41,295 nt of DNA from an uncultured Erysipelotrichaceae bacterium (GTDB lineage: Bacteria > Bacillota_I > Bacilli_A > Erysipelotrichales > Erysipelotrichaceae). Location of the stretch: NCBI GenBank assembly GCA_902761625.1, contig CACWLH010000028.1:1-41295 (forward strand). Direction: 5' to 3'. The notes below the pieces were generated by a model. That model was not told where the DNA came from, ran no database searches, and saw only the letters and a program-made list of their open reading frames with translations. Made by a program: the position numbers and the translations under genes. Shown piece by piece: positions 1 through 10,156 of this stretch; positions within the stretch are counted from its first letter, which is position 1; every line of letters begins with the position of its first letter.

Positions 1-1
1 A

Positions 2-61
2 AAATCTGTGAATCAGAAAGCTAAATCATCTTACAAATACAAGAAAAAAGGAGCTGTTTAA
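2..61 (+). CDS. C-terminal tail of an upstream gene (partial)
   Basis: A reading frame is open from the window edge to a TAA at 59-61 and encodes a Lys/Tyr-rich tail ending in KYKKKGAV. The stop lies directly in front of a strong terminator hairpin, as expected for a real gene end. Only about 19 residues are visible, so the product cannot be named and chance openness is possible. Confidence 0.35.
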   Translation, partial: KSVNQKAKSSYKYKKKGAV

Positions 62-87
62 CTTCCAGTATTTACTGGAGGTTTTTT
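62..87 (+). terminator. Rho-independent terminator
   Basis: The stem CTTCCAGT / ACTGGAGG around an ATTT loop is followed by six T. An outer arm pair, GCTGTT at 53-58 and AACAGC at 88-93, extends the structure around the stop codon of the upstream gene. Confidence 0.75.
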
Positions 88-169
88 AACAGCCCCTTCA
101 TCAAGACGATAGAATGACTTCATCGTTTTCTTTTTTACTGGCAAAGTAAAGGAGTTTCCAAGCGGATTG

Positions 170-178
170 TGTCATAAT
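170..178 (+). promoter_or_regulatory. Probable extended -10 promoter
   Basis: TGT followed by CATAAT lies about 20 bases upstream of the 198 start. No good -35 is visible at 17 bp spacing. Confidence 0.35.
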
Positions 179-197
179 TGAACACAGGAAAGATCTC

Positions 198-587
198 ATG
201 AACAAAGAAAAGACAATCGCTTATTATCAGTCTTTAAAGGAAGAGGATCTGTGCAGCTGCGAAGACTGTATCCGCTTTTACCGAAACATCCGCGCCGCCT
301 ATCCGAAGCTTGCCTCATATTTAAAGACGTTAGGAATAGACATAGAAAAACCGCTTGATACGATGCCTGTCTGCCCGGATGGCAAAGGCAGTTTCATTTA
401 CGCCGGTCCCCAATATGTCATCCTGGGAAATCCGGAAGATTTCAAAGAAACAGAAGTGAATGGCGTTTCTTTGAGCATTGAAGACTCACATCCTGATCCG
501 GGCTTGGATGAGGAATACTTTGTGATTGAATGTTCAGAAATCAATTTACCGCTGAAAACGGAAAGGAATGATACAGATGAAGAATGA
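198..587 (+). CDS. Small conserved Cys-containing protein of unknown function
   Basis: This is a 129-residue soluble protein with no signal peptide or membrane segment. Its N-terminal third carries a C-x-C-x-x-C cluster (C19, C21, C24) before FYRNIRAAYP, and another Cys sits at about 59. The cluster could bind a metal, but I do not recognise the family well enough to give a function. The ATG at 198 has AGGAAAGA 5-12 bases upstream. The 3' end overlaps the start of the M32 peptidase gene, so the two are probably co-transcribed and translationally coupled. A role beside the peptidase is only contextual inference. Confidence 0.85.
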   Translation: MNKEKTIAYYQSLKEEDLCSCEDCIRFYRNIRAAYPKLASYLKTLGIDIEKPLDTMPVCPDGKGSFIYAGPQYVILGNPEDFKETEVNGVSLSIEDSHPDPGLDEEYFVIECSEINLPLKTERNDTDEE

Positions 588-2073
588 AGAACTGATTGCC
601 CGCTATGAGGAATGGGAGAAGAAACTCAACGCATACCGCTTTGCAATGACTCTGATCGGCATTGACGCCAATGACAGACCGCCGTTAAACGGCGCACCCT
701 TACGCGCAAAACATACATCTCTGCTGGCAGGGGAATTGTTCCGAATCCAGAATGACGAAAGCATTCCCGAAATCACGGAAGAGCTGCTTGCGGATGAAAC
801 CCTTGATCCGATTCTGCGCAGAAGACTGCAGTTAAGACAGAAGGGATTCAGACGCATGGGCAATGTGCCGGAAGATGTTTATCTGGCTTATCATGATGCT
901 CTTCAGCAGTCCGAGCGCGCATGGCTCAAATACAAGCAGACCGCTGACTGGGAAAGCTATTATCCGTATCTGGAAAAACTCGTGGAAATGCAGAAGAAAC
1001 TTCTGACTTACCGCAATGATAACCGCCATCCCTATGACATCCTGCTGGATGACAATGAGGAAGGATGGAATATGGAACGCTATGACGCCTTCTTTGAACA
1101 TGTGAAGAAGGAACTGGTTCCATTGATTCATAAAATCAATGAGGCACAAGAGATTGATGATTCCTTCCTGCACCAGTCATTTGACACCGATGAACAGCGT
1201 AAGCTCATGAAGGAAATCCTGGAATATCTCGGCTTTACAAATGAGTGGGGCAAGCTTGGTGAATCGGAACATCCTCTGACCACATGGATCAGCGTCAATG
1301 ATGTGCGCATCACCACCAAATACCGTGAACATGATGCCGTGGCAGGCATTCTTTCCACCGTCCATGAGACCGGACATGCATGGTTCACCCACAATGTGGA
1401 TGAAAAATATGACGGAACGATGATCGTTTCCGGCATCAGCGCCGCCATGCACGAATCACAATCCAGACTCTGCGAAAACCATCTCGGCAGAACCGAAGGC
1501 TTCTGGCGTGCCAACTGGCCGAAGCTTCAGAAACATTTCCCGAAGCAGCTGGAAGGAATCAGCTTTGAAGAGTTCATGCACGCATTCAACAAAGTGAAAT
1601 GCTCACCGGTCAGAACCGAAGCGGATGAACTGACTTATCCGCTCCATATCCTTATCCGCTATGAAATGGAAAAGAATCTGTTCTCAGGTAAAACGGAAGT
1701 CAAGGATCTCGAAAAGATCTGGAATGAAAAATATAAGGAATATCTTGGCGTGGATGTCAAGGACGCAAAGGAAGGCATTCTTCAGGATATGCACTGGCCT
1801 TATGCATATTTCGGCTATTTCCCGACCTATGCCTTAGGCAGCGCATTCGCCGCCCAGATTGCCCACACGATGGAACAAGAGATCGATGTGCAGTCACTGC
1901 TTGCGGAAAGCAAGTACACCGAAGTCACCGCATGGCTCAAGGAACATGTTCAGAAGGACGGCGCCATGTATTCTTCACTGGAAACCGTGAAACGGGCAAC
2001 CGGGGAAGACTTCACACCGGAATACTATACGGACTATCTCAAGAAGAAATATTCAGCTGTATACAATCTGTGA
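577..2073 (+). CDS. M32 family metallocarboxypeptidase (carboxypeptidase Taq type)
   Basis: This zinc carboxypeptidase is expected to remove C-terminal residues from peptides in the cytoplasm. It is 498 residues long, close to the roughly 500 usual for the family. Family motifs seen in order are DVRITT (DxRxT), the zinc site HETGH at about residue 263, HESQSR about 30 residues later, and VRTEADELTYPLH. I chose the ATG at 577 because GAAAGGA at 561-567 is well spaced for it; an in-frame ATG at 568 is too close to that site but would add only three residues. The gene overlaps the end of the small Cys protein by 11 bases. No secretion signal is visible, which fits intracellular peptide recycling. 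Confidence 0.95.
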   Translation: MKNEELIARYEEWEKKLNAYRFAMTLIGIDANDRPPLNGAPLRAKHTSLLAGELFRIQNDESIPEITEELLADETLDPILRRRLQLRQKGFRRMGNVPEDVYLAYHDALQQSERAWLKYKQTADWESYYPYLEKLVEMQKKLLTYRNDNRHPYDILLDDNEEGWNMERYDAFFEHVKKELVPLIHKINEAQEIDDSFLHQSFDTDEQRKLMKEILEYLGFTNEWGKLGESEHPLTTWISVNDVRITTKYREHDAVAGILSTVHETGHAWFTHNVDEKYDGTMIVSGISAAMHESQSRLCENHLGRTEGFWRANWPKLQKHFPKQLEGISFEEFMHAFNKVKCSPVRTEADELTYPLHILIRYEMEKNLFSGKTEVKDLEKIWNEKYKEYLGVDVKDAKEGILQDMHWPYAYFGYFPTYALGSAFAAQIAHTMEQEIDVQSLLAESKYTEVTAWLKEHVQKDGAMYSSLETVKRATGEDFTPEYYTDYLKKKYSAVYNL

Positions 2074-2087
2074 GCCTGTATGCATAA

Positions 2088-3611
<1,524 letters not shown>

Positions 3612-3646
3612 GCGTTAACCATTCTTCAATAACGCATTGAAACATG

Positions 3647-3686
3647 AACCGGATTGTTCTGGGAAAACCTGAATGATCCGGTTTTT
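3647..3686 (+). terminator. Terminator of the beta-glucosidase gene
   Basis: AACCGGAT at 3647-3654 pairs perfectly with ATCCGGTT at 3676-3683, followed by TTTTC. Confidence 0.75.
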
Positions 3687-3704
3687 CTATGGAAAGAATG
3701 ATAC

Positions 3705-3745
3705 TAAAAAAGGATACCCCATGAGCGAAATGGAATATCCCCTTT
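3705..3745 (-). terminator. Terminator of degV
   Basis: On the minus strand AAAGGGGATATTCC pairs with GGGGTATCCTTT, with a two-base bulge and G-U pairs, and is followed by a T run. It lies just beyond the degV stop codon. Confidence 0.55.
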
Positions 3746-3770
3746 GGAAGGATGGCATCTTTATGTTTTC

Positions 3771-4610
3771 TTACTGGTAAATACGGTCTGTCTCACAGCT
3801 GATGACAACTCCGCGCCGTTCCATATAGTAGCCGCATAAGCCTCTGGTCAGATAAACGGATATCTCTGCGGAAGGATACTTTGCCAGTACCGCTTCCTTT
3901 AACATATCCGCAAGCTCTTCGCTTTCCGCATGGGTGATCACGACTCTGCCGCCGTTATAACCCGCGTTATCCAGCTGTTCCATCAGCACTTTGACAACCT
4001 TGCGTCTGCCGCGCGCCTTGCCGGTGACACTGATAGTGCCTTCTGCGCTGGCGGTGCCGCTGACTGCGATGTTCAATGCACATAACATGGAAGCAACCGC
4101 TTTGTTCACACGACCGTTCTGGCTGAGATTATGCAGCGAGAAGAAGGAGAAGAACAGTCTTGTTGTCTTCTGATATGCCCGTATTTCTTCATCGATTTCC
4201 TCAAATGTTTTTCCGCTTCTCTCAAGATCTGCCAGTTTCATCAACAGCAGAATCTCTTCACCGCCGGTGGACAATGAGTCTATGACACTGATCTTTGTAT
4301 CAGGATGTTCCTCCCGCCACATATCAGCGGCACATTTTGCGCTGTTATAGGAGCCGGAAAGGGAACTGGTGACAGTCACGACGAAGATCTCATCGGCACC
4401 TTCGAATTCCTTCATCCAGGCATCGCTTGAAGGACAGGATGTATAGGAGCGTCCTCTGTAAAGAGCCAGATAATCCAGCATTTCATGAAGATCCAGATTC
4501 TCATCATCCGTAAACCTTCTCTCATCCGTATAGACGCAAAGTGGAACCGTTCTGAAATCAGGTGTGTCCAGTGTGAACAGATCACAGGATGAATCCGCGA
4601 TAATCCTCAT
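3771..4610 (-). CDS. DegV family fatty-acid-binding protein
   Basis: DegV proteins bind a fatty acid in a deep pocket; in the FakAB system they present it to a fatty-acid kinase. The 279-residue length is normal. Typical elements are RIIADSSCDL at the N-terminus, SYTSCPSSDAW (the TSQPS-like lipid-binding loop), TVTSSLSGSYNSA and IDSLSTGG. The start at 4610 is chosen because GGAGGTGATGAAT lies directly in front of it; the frame is open further upstream but without a second ribosome binding site. The gene is divergent from a TetR regulator, with 113 bp between them holding a palindrome, so the regulator may control it. No fakA gene is present in the window. Confidence 0.93.
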   Translation of the reverse strand: MRIIADSSCDLFTLDTPDFRTVPLCVYTDERRFTDDENLDLHEMLDYLALYRGRSYTSCPSSDAWMKEFEGADEIFVVTVTSSLSGSYNSAKCAADMWREEHPDTKISVIDSLSTGGEEILLLMKLADLERSGKTFEEIDEEIRAYQKTTRLFFSFFSLHNLSQNGRVNKAVASMLCALNIAVSGTASAEGTISVTGKARGRRKVVKVLMEQLDNAGYNGGRVVITHAESEELADMLKEAVLAKYPSAEISVYLTRGLCGYYMERRGVVISCETDRIYQ

Positions 4611-4680
4611 ATTCATCACCTCCGTACAACATGTGAATTGTATGCATATTTCACGTATGTTAAAATTTACAAAACAGACC

Positions 4681-4704
4681 ATTTTGTAACAATTGATACA
4701 AAAT
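4681..4704. promoter_or_regulatory. Candidate TetR operator palindrome
   Basis: Perfect 8-bp inverted arms ATTTTGTA and TACAAAAT flank ACAATTGA, itself nearly palindromic around CAATTG. The site lies 20 bp upstream of the TetR start and within the degV/TetR intergenic region, a usual position for an autoregulatory TetR-family site. Confidence 0.6.
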
Positions 4705-4723
4705 ACCGGAAAGTGTAACAGCT

Positions 4724-5275
4724 ATGAAAGTGAACAAGGATTTCAACAGCAGAACGCTGAAAACCAGAATCGCCATCGGCAATGCCATTCTGGATGAACT
4801 GGAAAAAAAGGAATTCACACAGATCCGTGTCTCCGATGTGATCAAGGGTGCGGATGTTTCCAGAATGTCCTTTTACCGCTATTATGAAAACCTCTATGAC
4901 GCCTTATGCGATTATCTGAATATCATCGTCAACGGCTATATGATCGAGGGCGGAGAGGTGGATGATCCGTCTGTCTATATGAAACTGGACCACATCGAAT
5001 TCTCCCTGAACTACTTTGACCGCTATGCCAGATACTTTCTGGTGCTCAACCGCCATGGTCTGTATACCATCCTGATTGATGCGGTCAATGAATATATGAT
5101 GAAGAACATTCTGCCGGCAAAGAAACTGCACATGTATGAGCTGTATGCCTATGCCGGAGGACTTCTCAATGCCTTTCTCAAATGGGAGGAGGGAGGCAAG
5201 CGCGAGGATGCCCATGAGGTGGCGCAGATGATCTACCGCCTTTACGGAAAATCAGAACCAGCGGAAAAAATCTGA
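4724..5275 (+). CDS. TetR/AcrR family transcriptional regulator
   Basis: A 183-residue one-component regulator. The N-terminal helix-turn-helix is clear: IAIGNAILDELEKKEFTQIRVSDVI, then GADVSRMSFYRYYENLYDALC at about residues 45-65, the canonical TetR recognition region. The C-terminal half is a helical ligand/dimerisation domain with no strong similarity I can name, probably of the TetR_C group common in Firmicutes. A 24-bp palindrome just upstream is the likely operator, suggesting autoregulation and control of the divergent degV. The ligand is unknown; a fatty acid or acyl compound is a guess from the neighbour only. Confidence 0.9.
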   Translation: MKVNKDFNSRTLKTRIAIGNAILDELEKKEFTQIRVSDVIKGADVSRMSFYRYYENLYDALCDYLNIIVNGYMIEGGEVDDPSVYMKLDHIEFSLNYFDRYARYFLVLNRHGLYTILIDAVNEYMMKNILPAKKLHMYELYAYAGGLLNAFLKWEEGGKREDAHEVAQMIYRLYGKSEPAEKI

Positions 5276-5360
5276 AAAACAGATGAACATGCATATTGTC
5301 ATACTGGCAACCGTTCATGCAATCTGTCAAAATAATAGATAGAGAAAGAGAGGAAATATC

Positions 5361-6179
5361 ATGTACCGTCTGATCGCAAGCGACCTGGATGAAACTCTGA
5401 TCAAGGCAGATCGCACCGTCTGTGACGAAAATATCGAAGCTATTAAGAAATTCATGGAGATGGGCGGCTATTTTGTATGCGCCACCGGCAGACCGTTCTT
5501 CACCGCCTTCGGCACACTGAAAGAACTGGGCCAGTATGAAAAGAAAGGACAGTATGTCATTTCCTTCAACGGCGGCGCCATTACCGAAAACAAAGGCAAC
5601 CGTCTGCTTCACTATGAAGGTATCACCTTTGAACAGGCTTCTGAACTCTATAAGAGAGGATTGAAATACGATGTGTGCATGCACGTTTACACACTCGATA
5701 CCGTCTACACCTACAATATGAACCCCGGTGAGGTGGCATACCTTGACAACAGACAGGAATTCACCGAAATCTTCACGGACAACATCGATTTCCTCAAGGA
5801 TACGGAAATCGTCAAATGCCTCTATGAGAATACCGATCATGAATATCTGCGCTCCATCGCCGCGGAGCTGACCGATATCACCGATGACATGGATGTCTCC
5901 TATTCATCCAACCGCTATCTTGAATTCAACAAGAAGGGCGTCAACAAAGGCGCAGGACTTCTGAGACTTGCGGATCTGCTCGGCATTGACCATAAGGACA
6001 CCATCGCCATCGGCGACAATTACAATGATCTTTCGATGATCAAGGCGGCAGGCCTTGGCGTCGGGGTTGCCAACACCATTGAATCAATGAAACCCGAATG
6101 CGATGTGATCACGGAAAGAGACTGCGATCATGGCGCGGTGGCGGAAGTGATCGAGAAATACGTCTTCGCAAAGATGTAA
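5361..6179 (+). CDS. Cof-type HAD-IIB family sugar-phosphatase-like hydrolase
   Basis: A cytosolic HAD phosphatase of 272 residues, the usual size for Cof/YidA-type enzymes, which act on sugar phosphates, nucleotides or cofactors. Motif I is DLDETL near residue 8, with the nucleophile and acid Asp. Motif II is the CATGRP region. The Lys motif is GVNKGAGLLRLADLLGI and motif IV is AIGDNYNDLSM, together a complete active site. The C2-type cap lies between. The start has GAGAGGAAAT just upstream. It is followed by a strong terminator, so it is the end of its transcript. Substrate cannot be predicted. Confidence 0.93.
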   Translation: MYRLIASDLDETLIKADRTVCDENIEAIKKFMEMGGYFVCATGRPFFTAFGTLKELGQYEKKGQYVISFNGGAITENKGNRLLHYEGITFEQASELYKRGLKYDVCMHVYTLDTVYTYNMNPGEVAYLDNRQEFTEIFTDNIDFLKDTEIVKCLYENTDHEYLRSIAAELTDITDDMDVSYSSNRYLEFNKKGVNKGAGLLRLADLLGIDHKDTIAIGDNYNDLSMIKAAGLGVGVANTIESMKPECDVITERDCDHGAVAEVIEKYVFAKM

Positions 6180-6195
6180 CAGACTTTACACACTC

Positions 6196-6219
6196 AGGAC
6201 CGGAAACGGTCCTTTTTTT
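6196..6219 (+). terminator. Terminator of the HAD phosphatase gene
   Basis: AGGACCG, a GAAA tetraloop and CGGTCCT, followed by a run of T. Confidence 0.9.
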
Positions 6220-6348
6220 GATCCACGCCTGTGATCGCTGCCATATCACAAAAACCGCATCACTGCAGGCAGACCGCATGATCTGCTGCTCAGGATGCGG
6301 CTTATCAATACTGTTACATGCATTCACAAAGCAGGGTTTGTTGAATTC

Positions 6349-6357
6349 TGCTAAGAT
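6349..6357 (+). promoter_or_regulatory. Extended -10 promoter of the GGT-like gene
   Basis: TGC followed by TAAGAT, 28 bases upstream of the start codon. The -35 is unclear. The same nine bases occur in front of the Nudix gene. Confidence 0.45.
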
Positions 6358-6384
6358 TAGCCATAAGAAAGTTCAGGTATCCCT

Positions 6385-7998
6385 ATGAAATACGATCCTT
6401 TGTATCAGCCATATCATTCCAGCCGCTACATCATTGCCGCAAACCGCGGGATGGTCGCAACCGGCAGCGCGCTTGCCTCAGCGGCAGGACTTGAAATCAT
6501 GAGAAGGGGCGGCAATGCCATCGACGCCGCCATAGCCACTGCGGCCGCTCTGACTGTAGTAGAGCCGACCGCCAACGGCCTTGGCTCGGATGCCTTTGCC
6601 CTGGTGTGGGTGAAGGATCATCTCTATGGTCTTAACGGCTCCGGAAGATCTCCCATGCACATCAGTGCGGATGCAGTCAGAAAGCAAAGCGCAGACGGAA
6701 AGATGCCCGTCTATGGCTGGACACCCGTAACAGTTCCTGGTGCCGTGGGTGCCTGGAAACAGCTGAGCAGACGGTTCGGAAAACTCAGTCTCAAAGAGGT
6801 TCTTCAGCCGGCCATTGACTATGCCGAAAACGGTTATGCCTTAGGCCCTGTGACCGCTAGAGGATGGGAAAGAAGCGCAGAGATCTTCAAAGAACGCTTT
6901 GGCGACAAGCCTGAATTTGCGCCATGGTTCAAAACCTTTACCAAAAACGGAGAGCCTTATCATTTCGGTGATCTTGTGAAACTCCCGGATCATGCCCGCA
7001 CATTGAAACTGATCGCAGAAACAGATGCAGACGCGTTTTATCATGGTGAAATCGCCGAAGCGCTTGTAAAACAATCACAAATGCATGGCGGTTTCTTCTG
7101 CAAAGAAGATCTTTCCTCCTATGAAGCGGAATGGGTAGAGCCCATTTCTATCAATTACAGAGGCTATACCGTTCATGAGATTCCGCCAAACGGTCAGGGC
7201 ATCACCGCTCTGATGGCACTCAACATTCTGAAAAACTTTGAATTTGAGCAAAAGGAATGCGCTGACACCTATCATAAGCAGATTGAGGCCATGAAGCTTG
7301 CCTTCTCTGACAGCAAGCATTACATCACCGATCCCAAATACATGAATGTCGATCCAATGTGGTTCCTTTCCGATGAATACGGAAAGAAACGGGCAGCTGA
7401 AATCAAAGAAAACGCCTTTGTGCCTTCCTTTGTGCAGCCGCCAAAAAGCGGAACCGTCTATCTTTGCACAGCCGATGGCGAAGGAAACATGGTCTCCTTC
7501 ATCCAGTCCAATTACATGGGTTTCGGTTCCGGCATTGTCGTTGACGGCTATGGCGTGACACTTCAGAACAGAGGCGCTGACTTCTCATTGAATTCAGAAG
7601 ATGCCAATTATCTCATGCCTTCCAAAAAGTCCTATCACACGATCATTCCCGGCTTCTTAAGCAAGGACGGAAAAGCGGTCGGTCCCTTCGGTGTGATGGG
7701 CGGATATATGCAGCCGCAGGGTCATGTGCAGACCATCATGAACCGGATTGATTTCAGCCTCAATCCGCAGATGGCACTTGATGCGCCGCGCTGGCAGTGG
7801 AAGAACGGCTTGGAAGTGATCGTTGAGCCTTCCTTTGACAAAGAGATTTTCGAAGAGCTGAAAAAGCGCGGACATGAAATCAGCTATGCCAAAAGCAGCG
7901 GATCCTTCGGCAGGGGACAGATCATTGAACGTCTGGAAAACGGCGTCTTGATCGGCGCCACTGAAAGCCGCACCGATTCCAATATTGCATGCTGGTAA
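6385..7998 (+). CDS. Gamma-glutamyltransferase-like Ntn hydrolase
   Basis: GGT-family enzymes hydrolyse or transfer gamma-glutamyl groups, for instance from glutathione, after autocatalytic cleavage into two chains. The N-terminal family region GMVATGSALASAAG...RRGGNAIDAAIATAAALTVVEP is well conserved. The small-subunit start is expected at T357 in SGTVYLCTADGEGNMVSF, followed by GFGSGIVVDGYGVTLQNRG. The oxyanion and substrate region is near IIPGFLSKDGK and GPFGVMGGYMQPQGH. At 537 residues with no signal peptide it fits the cytosolic YwrD-like branch rather than secreted GGT. The ribosome binding site is weak. The substrate is not certain; members of this branch are often called acylases. Confidence 0.9.
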   Translation: MKYDPLYQPYHSSRYIIAANRGMVATGSALASAAGLEIMRRGGNAIDAAIATAAALTVVEPTANGLGSDAFALVWVKDHLYGLNGSGRSPMHISADAVRKQSADGKMPVYGWTPVTVPGAVGAWKQLSRRFGKLSLKEVLQPAIDYAENGYALGPVTARGWERSAEIFKERFGDKPEFAPWFKTFTKNGEPYHFGDLVKLPDHARTLKLIAETDADAFYHGEIAEALVKQSQMHGGFFCKEDLSSYEAEWVEPISINYRGYTVHEIPPNGQGITALMALNILKNFEFEQKECADTYHKQIEAMKLAFSDSKHYITDPKYMNVDPMWFLSDEYGKKRAAEIKENAFVPSFVQPPKSGTVYLCTADGEGNMVSFIQSNYMGFGSGIVVDGYGVTLQNRGADFSLNSEDANYLMPSKKSYHTIIPGFLSKDGKAVGPFGVMGGYMQPQGHVQTIMNRIDFSLNPQMALDAPRWQWKNGLEVIVEPSFDKEIFEELKKRGHEISYAKSSGSFGRGQIIERLENGVLIGATESRTDSNIACW

Positions 7999-8032
7999 GG
8001 CGCGAGTACAATAGACGTGAGGTATTGAATCA

Positions 8033-8590
8033 ATGAAAGAATTATGGAATCTTTATGTCTCCTGGTTCAAGATGGGATTATTCACCTTCGGCGGCGGATA
8101 TGCGATGCTGCCGATGATCCAGAGAGAGGTTATTCAGAAATATCACTGGGCAACCGAGGATGAGATCATGGATTATTATGCCATCGGTCAGATCACTCCC
8201 GGCATCATCGCTGTCAACACCGCCACATTTGTCGGCTATAAGCTGCGTGGGGTGCTTGGCGGCATCATTGCCACACTGGGTGTCATCAGCCCCTCCATCA
8301 TCATCATTTCCTGCATCGCCGGTCTGATCCAGAACTTCTCCGATCTGCTCGTTGTGCAGTCCGCTTTAAGAGGCATCCAGGTTGCCGTCTGCGTATTGAT
8401 GACAAAGTCAATCATCAATCTGTATCAGAAGGGCGTCAAAAACATTCCGACCTTCGTGATTTTCGCAGCCGCATGGCTCTTAAGCACATTCACCAGCATC
8501 TCCACAATGATCCTTGTGGTGATCGCCGGTGTGTGCGGCTATGTGATGTTTATCCTGGAAGAAAAGAAGAAGGAGGGTGAAACCGCATGA
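8033..8590 (+). CDS. Chromate transporter family protein, first half-size subunit
   Basis: A 185-residue membrane protein of the short CHR family, in which two half-size proteins act as a pair in place of one long ChrA. The signature WFKMGLFTFGGGYAMLPMIQREV lies at residues 10-32, followed by IGQITPGIIAVNTATFVGYKLRG. About five to six membrane helices are visible. It overlaps the next gene by four bases (ATGA), so the two are translationally coupled and probably form a heterodimer of opposite topology. Chromate efflux is the annotated role of the family, but in gut-type Firmicutes the natural anion is uncertain. Confidence 0.92.
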   Translation: MKELWNLYVSWFKMGLFTFGGGYAMLPMIQREVIQKYHWATEDEIMDYYAIGQITPGIIAVNTATFVGYKLRGVLGGIIATLGVISPSIIIISCIAGLIQNFSDLLVVQSALRGIQVAVCVLMTKSIINLYQKGVKNIPTFVIFAAAWLLSTFTSISTMILVVIAGVCGYVMFILEEKKKEGETA

Positions 8591-9156
8591 ACACATTCCT
8601 TCTGATGTGCTGGGAGTTCTTCAAAACCGGCCTCTTCGCAGTCGGCGGAGGACTTGCCACGATTCCTTTCTTAAAGGAAATGTCCGTGAAATACGGATGG
8701 TTCACGATTGACAAATTAACCACCATGATCGCGGTGTCGGAAAGCACACCCGGTCCGATCGGCATCAACATGGCCACCTTTGTAGGCTATGAGATGTTCG
8801 GTATCCCCGGAGCCATCGCCGCCACATTCTCACTGGTTGCACCAAGTGTCATCGTCATCTGCATCATTGCCAGAATGCTTGAGAAATTCAAAAACGCAAA
8901 GGTTGTCAAAGGCGTCTTTACAGGTCTGCGTCCGGCGGTTGTCGGCTTTATCCTTTCCGCAGTGGTATCGATCTTTCTGATCGCGCTCTTCCATGTGGAC
9001 GCATGGAAAGAGTCCGGAAACCTCCTGACCCTGTTCAACTGGAAGGCAATTGCCCTCTATACGGTGCTCATGGGTGTCTATCTTTACAAACCGAAGATCC
9101 ATCCGATCTTCCTGATCATTGCGGCAGGCGCTGCCGGAGTGATCTTAGGATTCTGA
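8587..9156 (+). CDS. Chromate transporter family protein, second half-size subunit
   Basis: The partner of the preceding gene: 189 residues with the same family signature, here FFKTGLFAVGGGLATIPFLK, and SESTPGPIGINMATFVGYEMFG in place of the SPGP-type motif. About six membrane helices. The start ATG overlaps the stop of the first subunit, with GAAGGAGGG upstream of it. A terminator follows within ten bases, closing a two-gene operon. The two subunits are clearly homologous, consistent with ancient duplication. Confidence 0.92.
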   Translation: MNTFLLMCWEFFKTGLFAVGGGLATIPFLKEMSVKYGWFTIDKLTTMIAVSESTPGPIGINMATFVGYEMFGIPGAIAATFSLVAPSVIVICIIARMLEKFKNAKVVKGVFTGLRPAVVGFILSAVVSIFLIALFHVDAWKESGNLLTLFNWKAIALYTVLMGVYLYKPKIHPIFLIIAAGAAGVILGF

Positions 9157-9162
9157 ATCATG

Positions 9163-9194
9163 ACGGGAGAAAACAAAAACTCTCCCGTTTTTCT
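9163..9194 (+). terminator. Terminator of the chromate transporter operon
   Basis: ACGGGAGA at 9163-9170 and TCTCCCGT at 9181-9188, followed by TTTTTCTTTT. Confidence 0.85.
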
Positions 9195-9214
9195 TTTGAA
9201 CGGAAGAGTCTAAT

Positions 9215-10081
9215 TCAAAGATTGAGCAATACAATGGATACCAGAATCATCGCAAGACCTGCCAGCTGTCTTTTGTTAAGATATTCTCTGAACAGTAGCA
9301 GCGAGACAAGCGTGACGATCACAATCGTGCCGGAAGAAAATACCGGATAAACGATGAAGGCCGGAATACCGTCCAGTGCCTTGAGCAGTAACACACTGGA
9401 GAAATAATTGGGAATACCGACCAGAATACCCGCCGCAAGATCTTTCAAAGATGTTTTCTTATCTGTTCTGATGCCTTCCCGCACCAGCAGGAACAAGGTC
9501 AGAAATGCCGCAGACAGAAAGACAAAGAAGACATAGAGCGAATCCTCGCCGCGCACGCCATAGATGTTATAGATCTTTGCCATGCCATCCGCCATGCCGT
9601 TGGTAAACAGCACCACCAGCAGAAAGGGCAGATTGAAATTCCGCACACCCTGCGTATCATCTCTGCTTCCGGAGAAGACCCATACTGCCATCAGCACCAG
9701 AGCCAGTCCGAACGTCTGGATCACACCGGGTGTTTCATGGAAGAACACAATGCTCACACATAAGGGCACCAGAAGGCCGAGCTTTGAGAAGGCGCTGGTT
9801 AATATGGCGCCGCTTTTGCCGATGGATGTCTGCATGCACACAAGCGAGACCACAAAGAGGATTCCACCCGCAAGACCGCATAGATACGTGGCGGGCTTTG
9901 CACTCAATATCAGGCTTTTGTTTTCCAGCAGAAGAAAGCCGATGACTGTGCAGGTCAGATAATTGCCAAGGATCATGCCATACCGGTTGTTTTCAGAGGA
10001 GGAAAGCATTCTCAGCATCAGTGCCATCGACGCGCTGGATGCCATTGACAGAATCAGATACACATATGACGGCAGATTCAT
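9215..10081 (-). CDS. DMT superfamily (EamA-like) transporter
   Basis: A 288-residue integral membrane protein with about ten hydrophobic segments in two repeated halves, the EamA layout. Such proteins export or import small metabolites such as amino acids or nucleotide sugars. The second half carries ...FSSVLLLKALDGIPAF and VFSSGTIVIVTLVSLLLFRE, a typical end-of-repeat sequence. The start is set at 10081, where AAGGAGGAG lies five bases upstream; longer starts have no site. It is convergent with the chromate operon. The substrate is unknown. Confidence 0.9.
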   Translation of the reverse strand: MNLPSYVYLILSMASSASMALMLRMLSSSENNRYGMILGNYLTCTVIGFLLLENKSLILSAKPATYLCGLAGGILFVVSLVCMQTSIGKSGAILTSAFSKLGLLVPLCVSIVFFHETPGVIQTFGLALVLMAVWVFSGSRDDTQGVRNFNLPFLLVVLFTNGMADGMAKIYNIYGVRGEDSLYVFFVFLSAAFLTLFLLVREGIRTDKKTSLKDLAAGILVGIPNYFSSVLLLKALDGIPAFIVYPVFSSGTIVIVTLVSLLLFREYLNKRQLAGLAMILVSIVLLNL

Positions 10082-10156
10082 TGATACTCCTCCTTTCGCA
10101 CATGTCATTCATTATGCCACAAGGGGTCGGATGTGTAACTGATAATGAACCCGAAC

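Noticed and set aside
4624-4665. GTGAA...TTCAC arms upstream of degV as a Rex site
   Set aside because: The spacing between the arms is 12 bases, not the four required for Rex.
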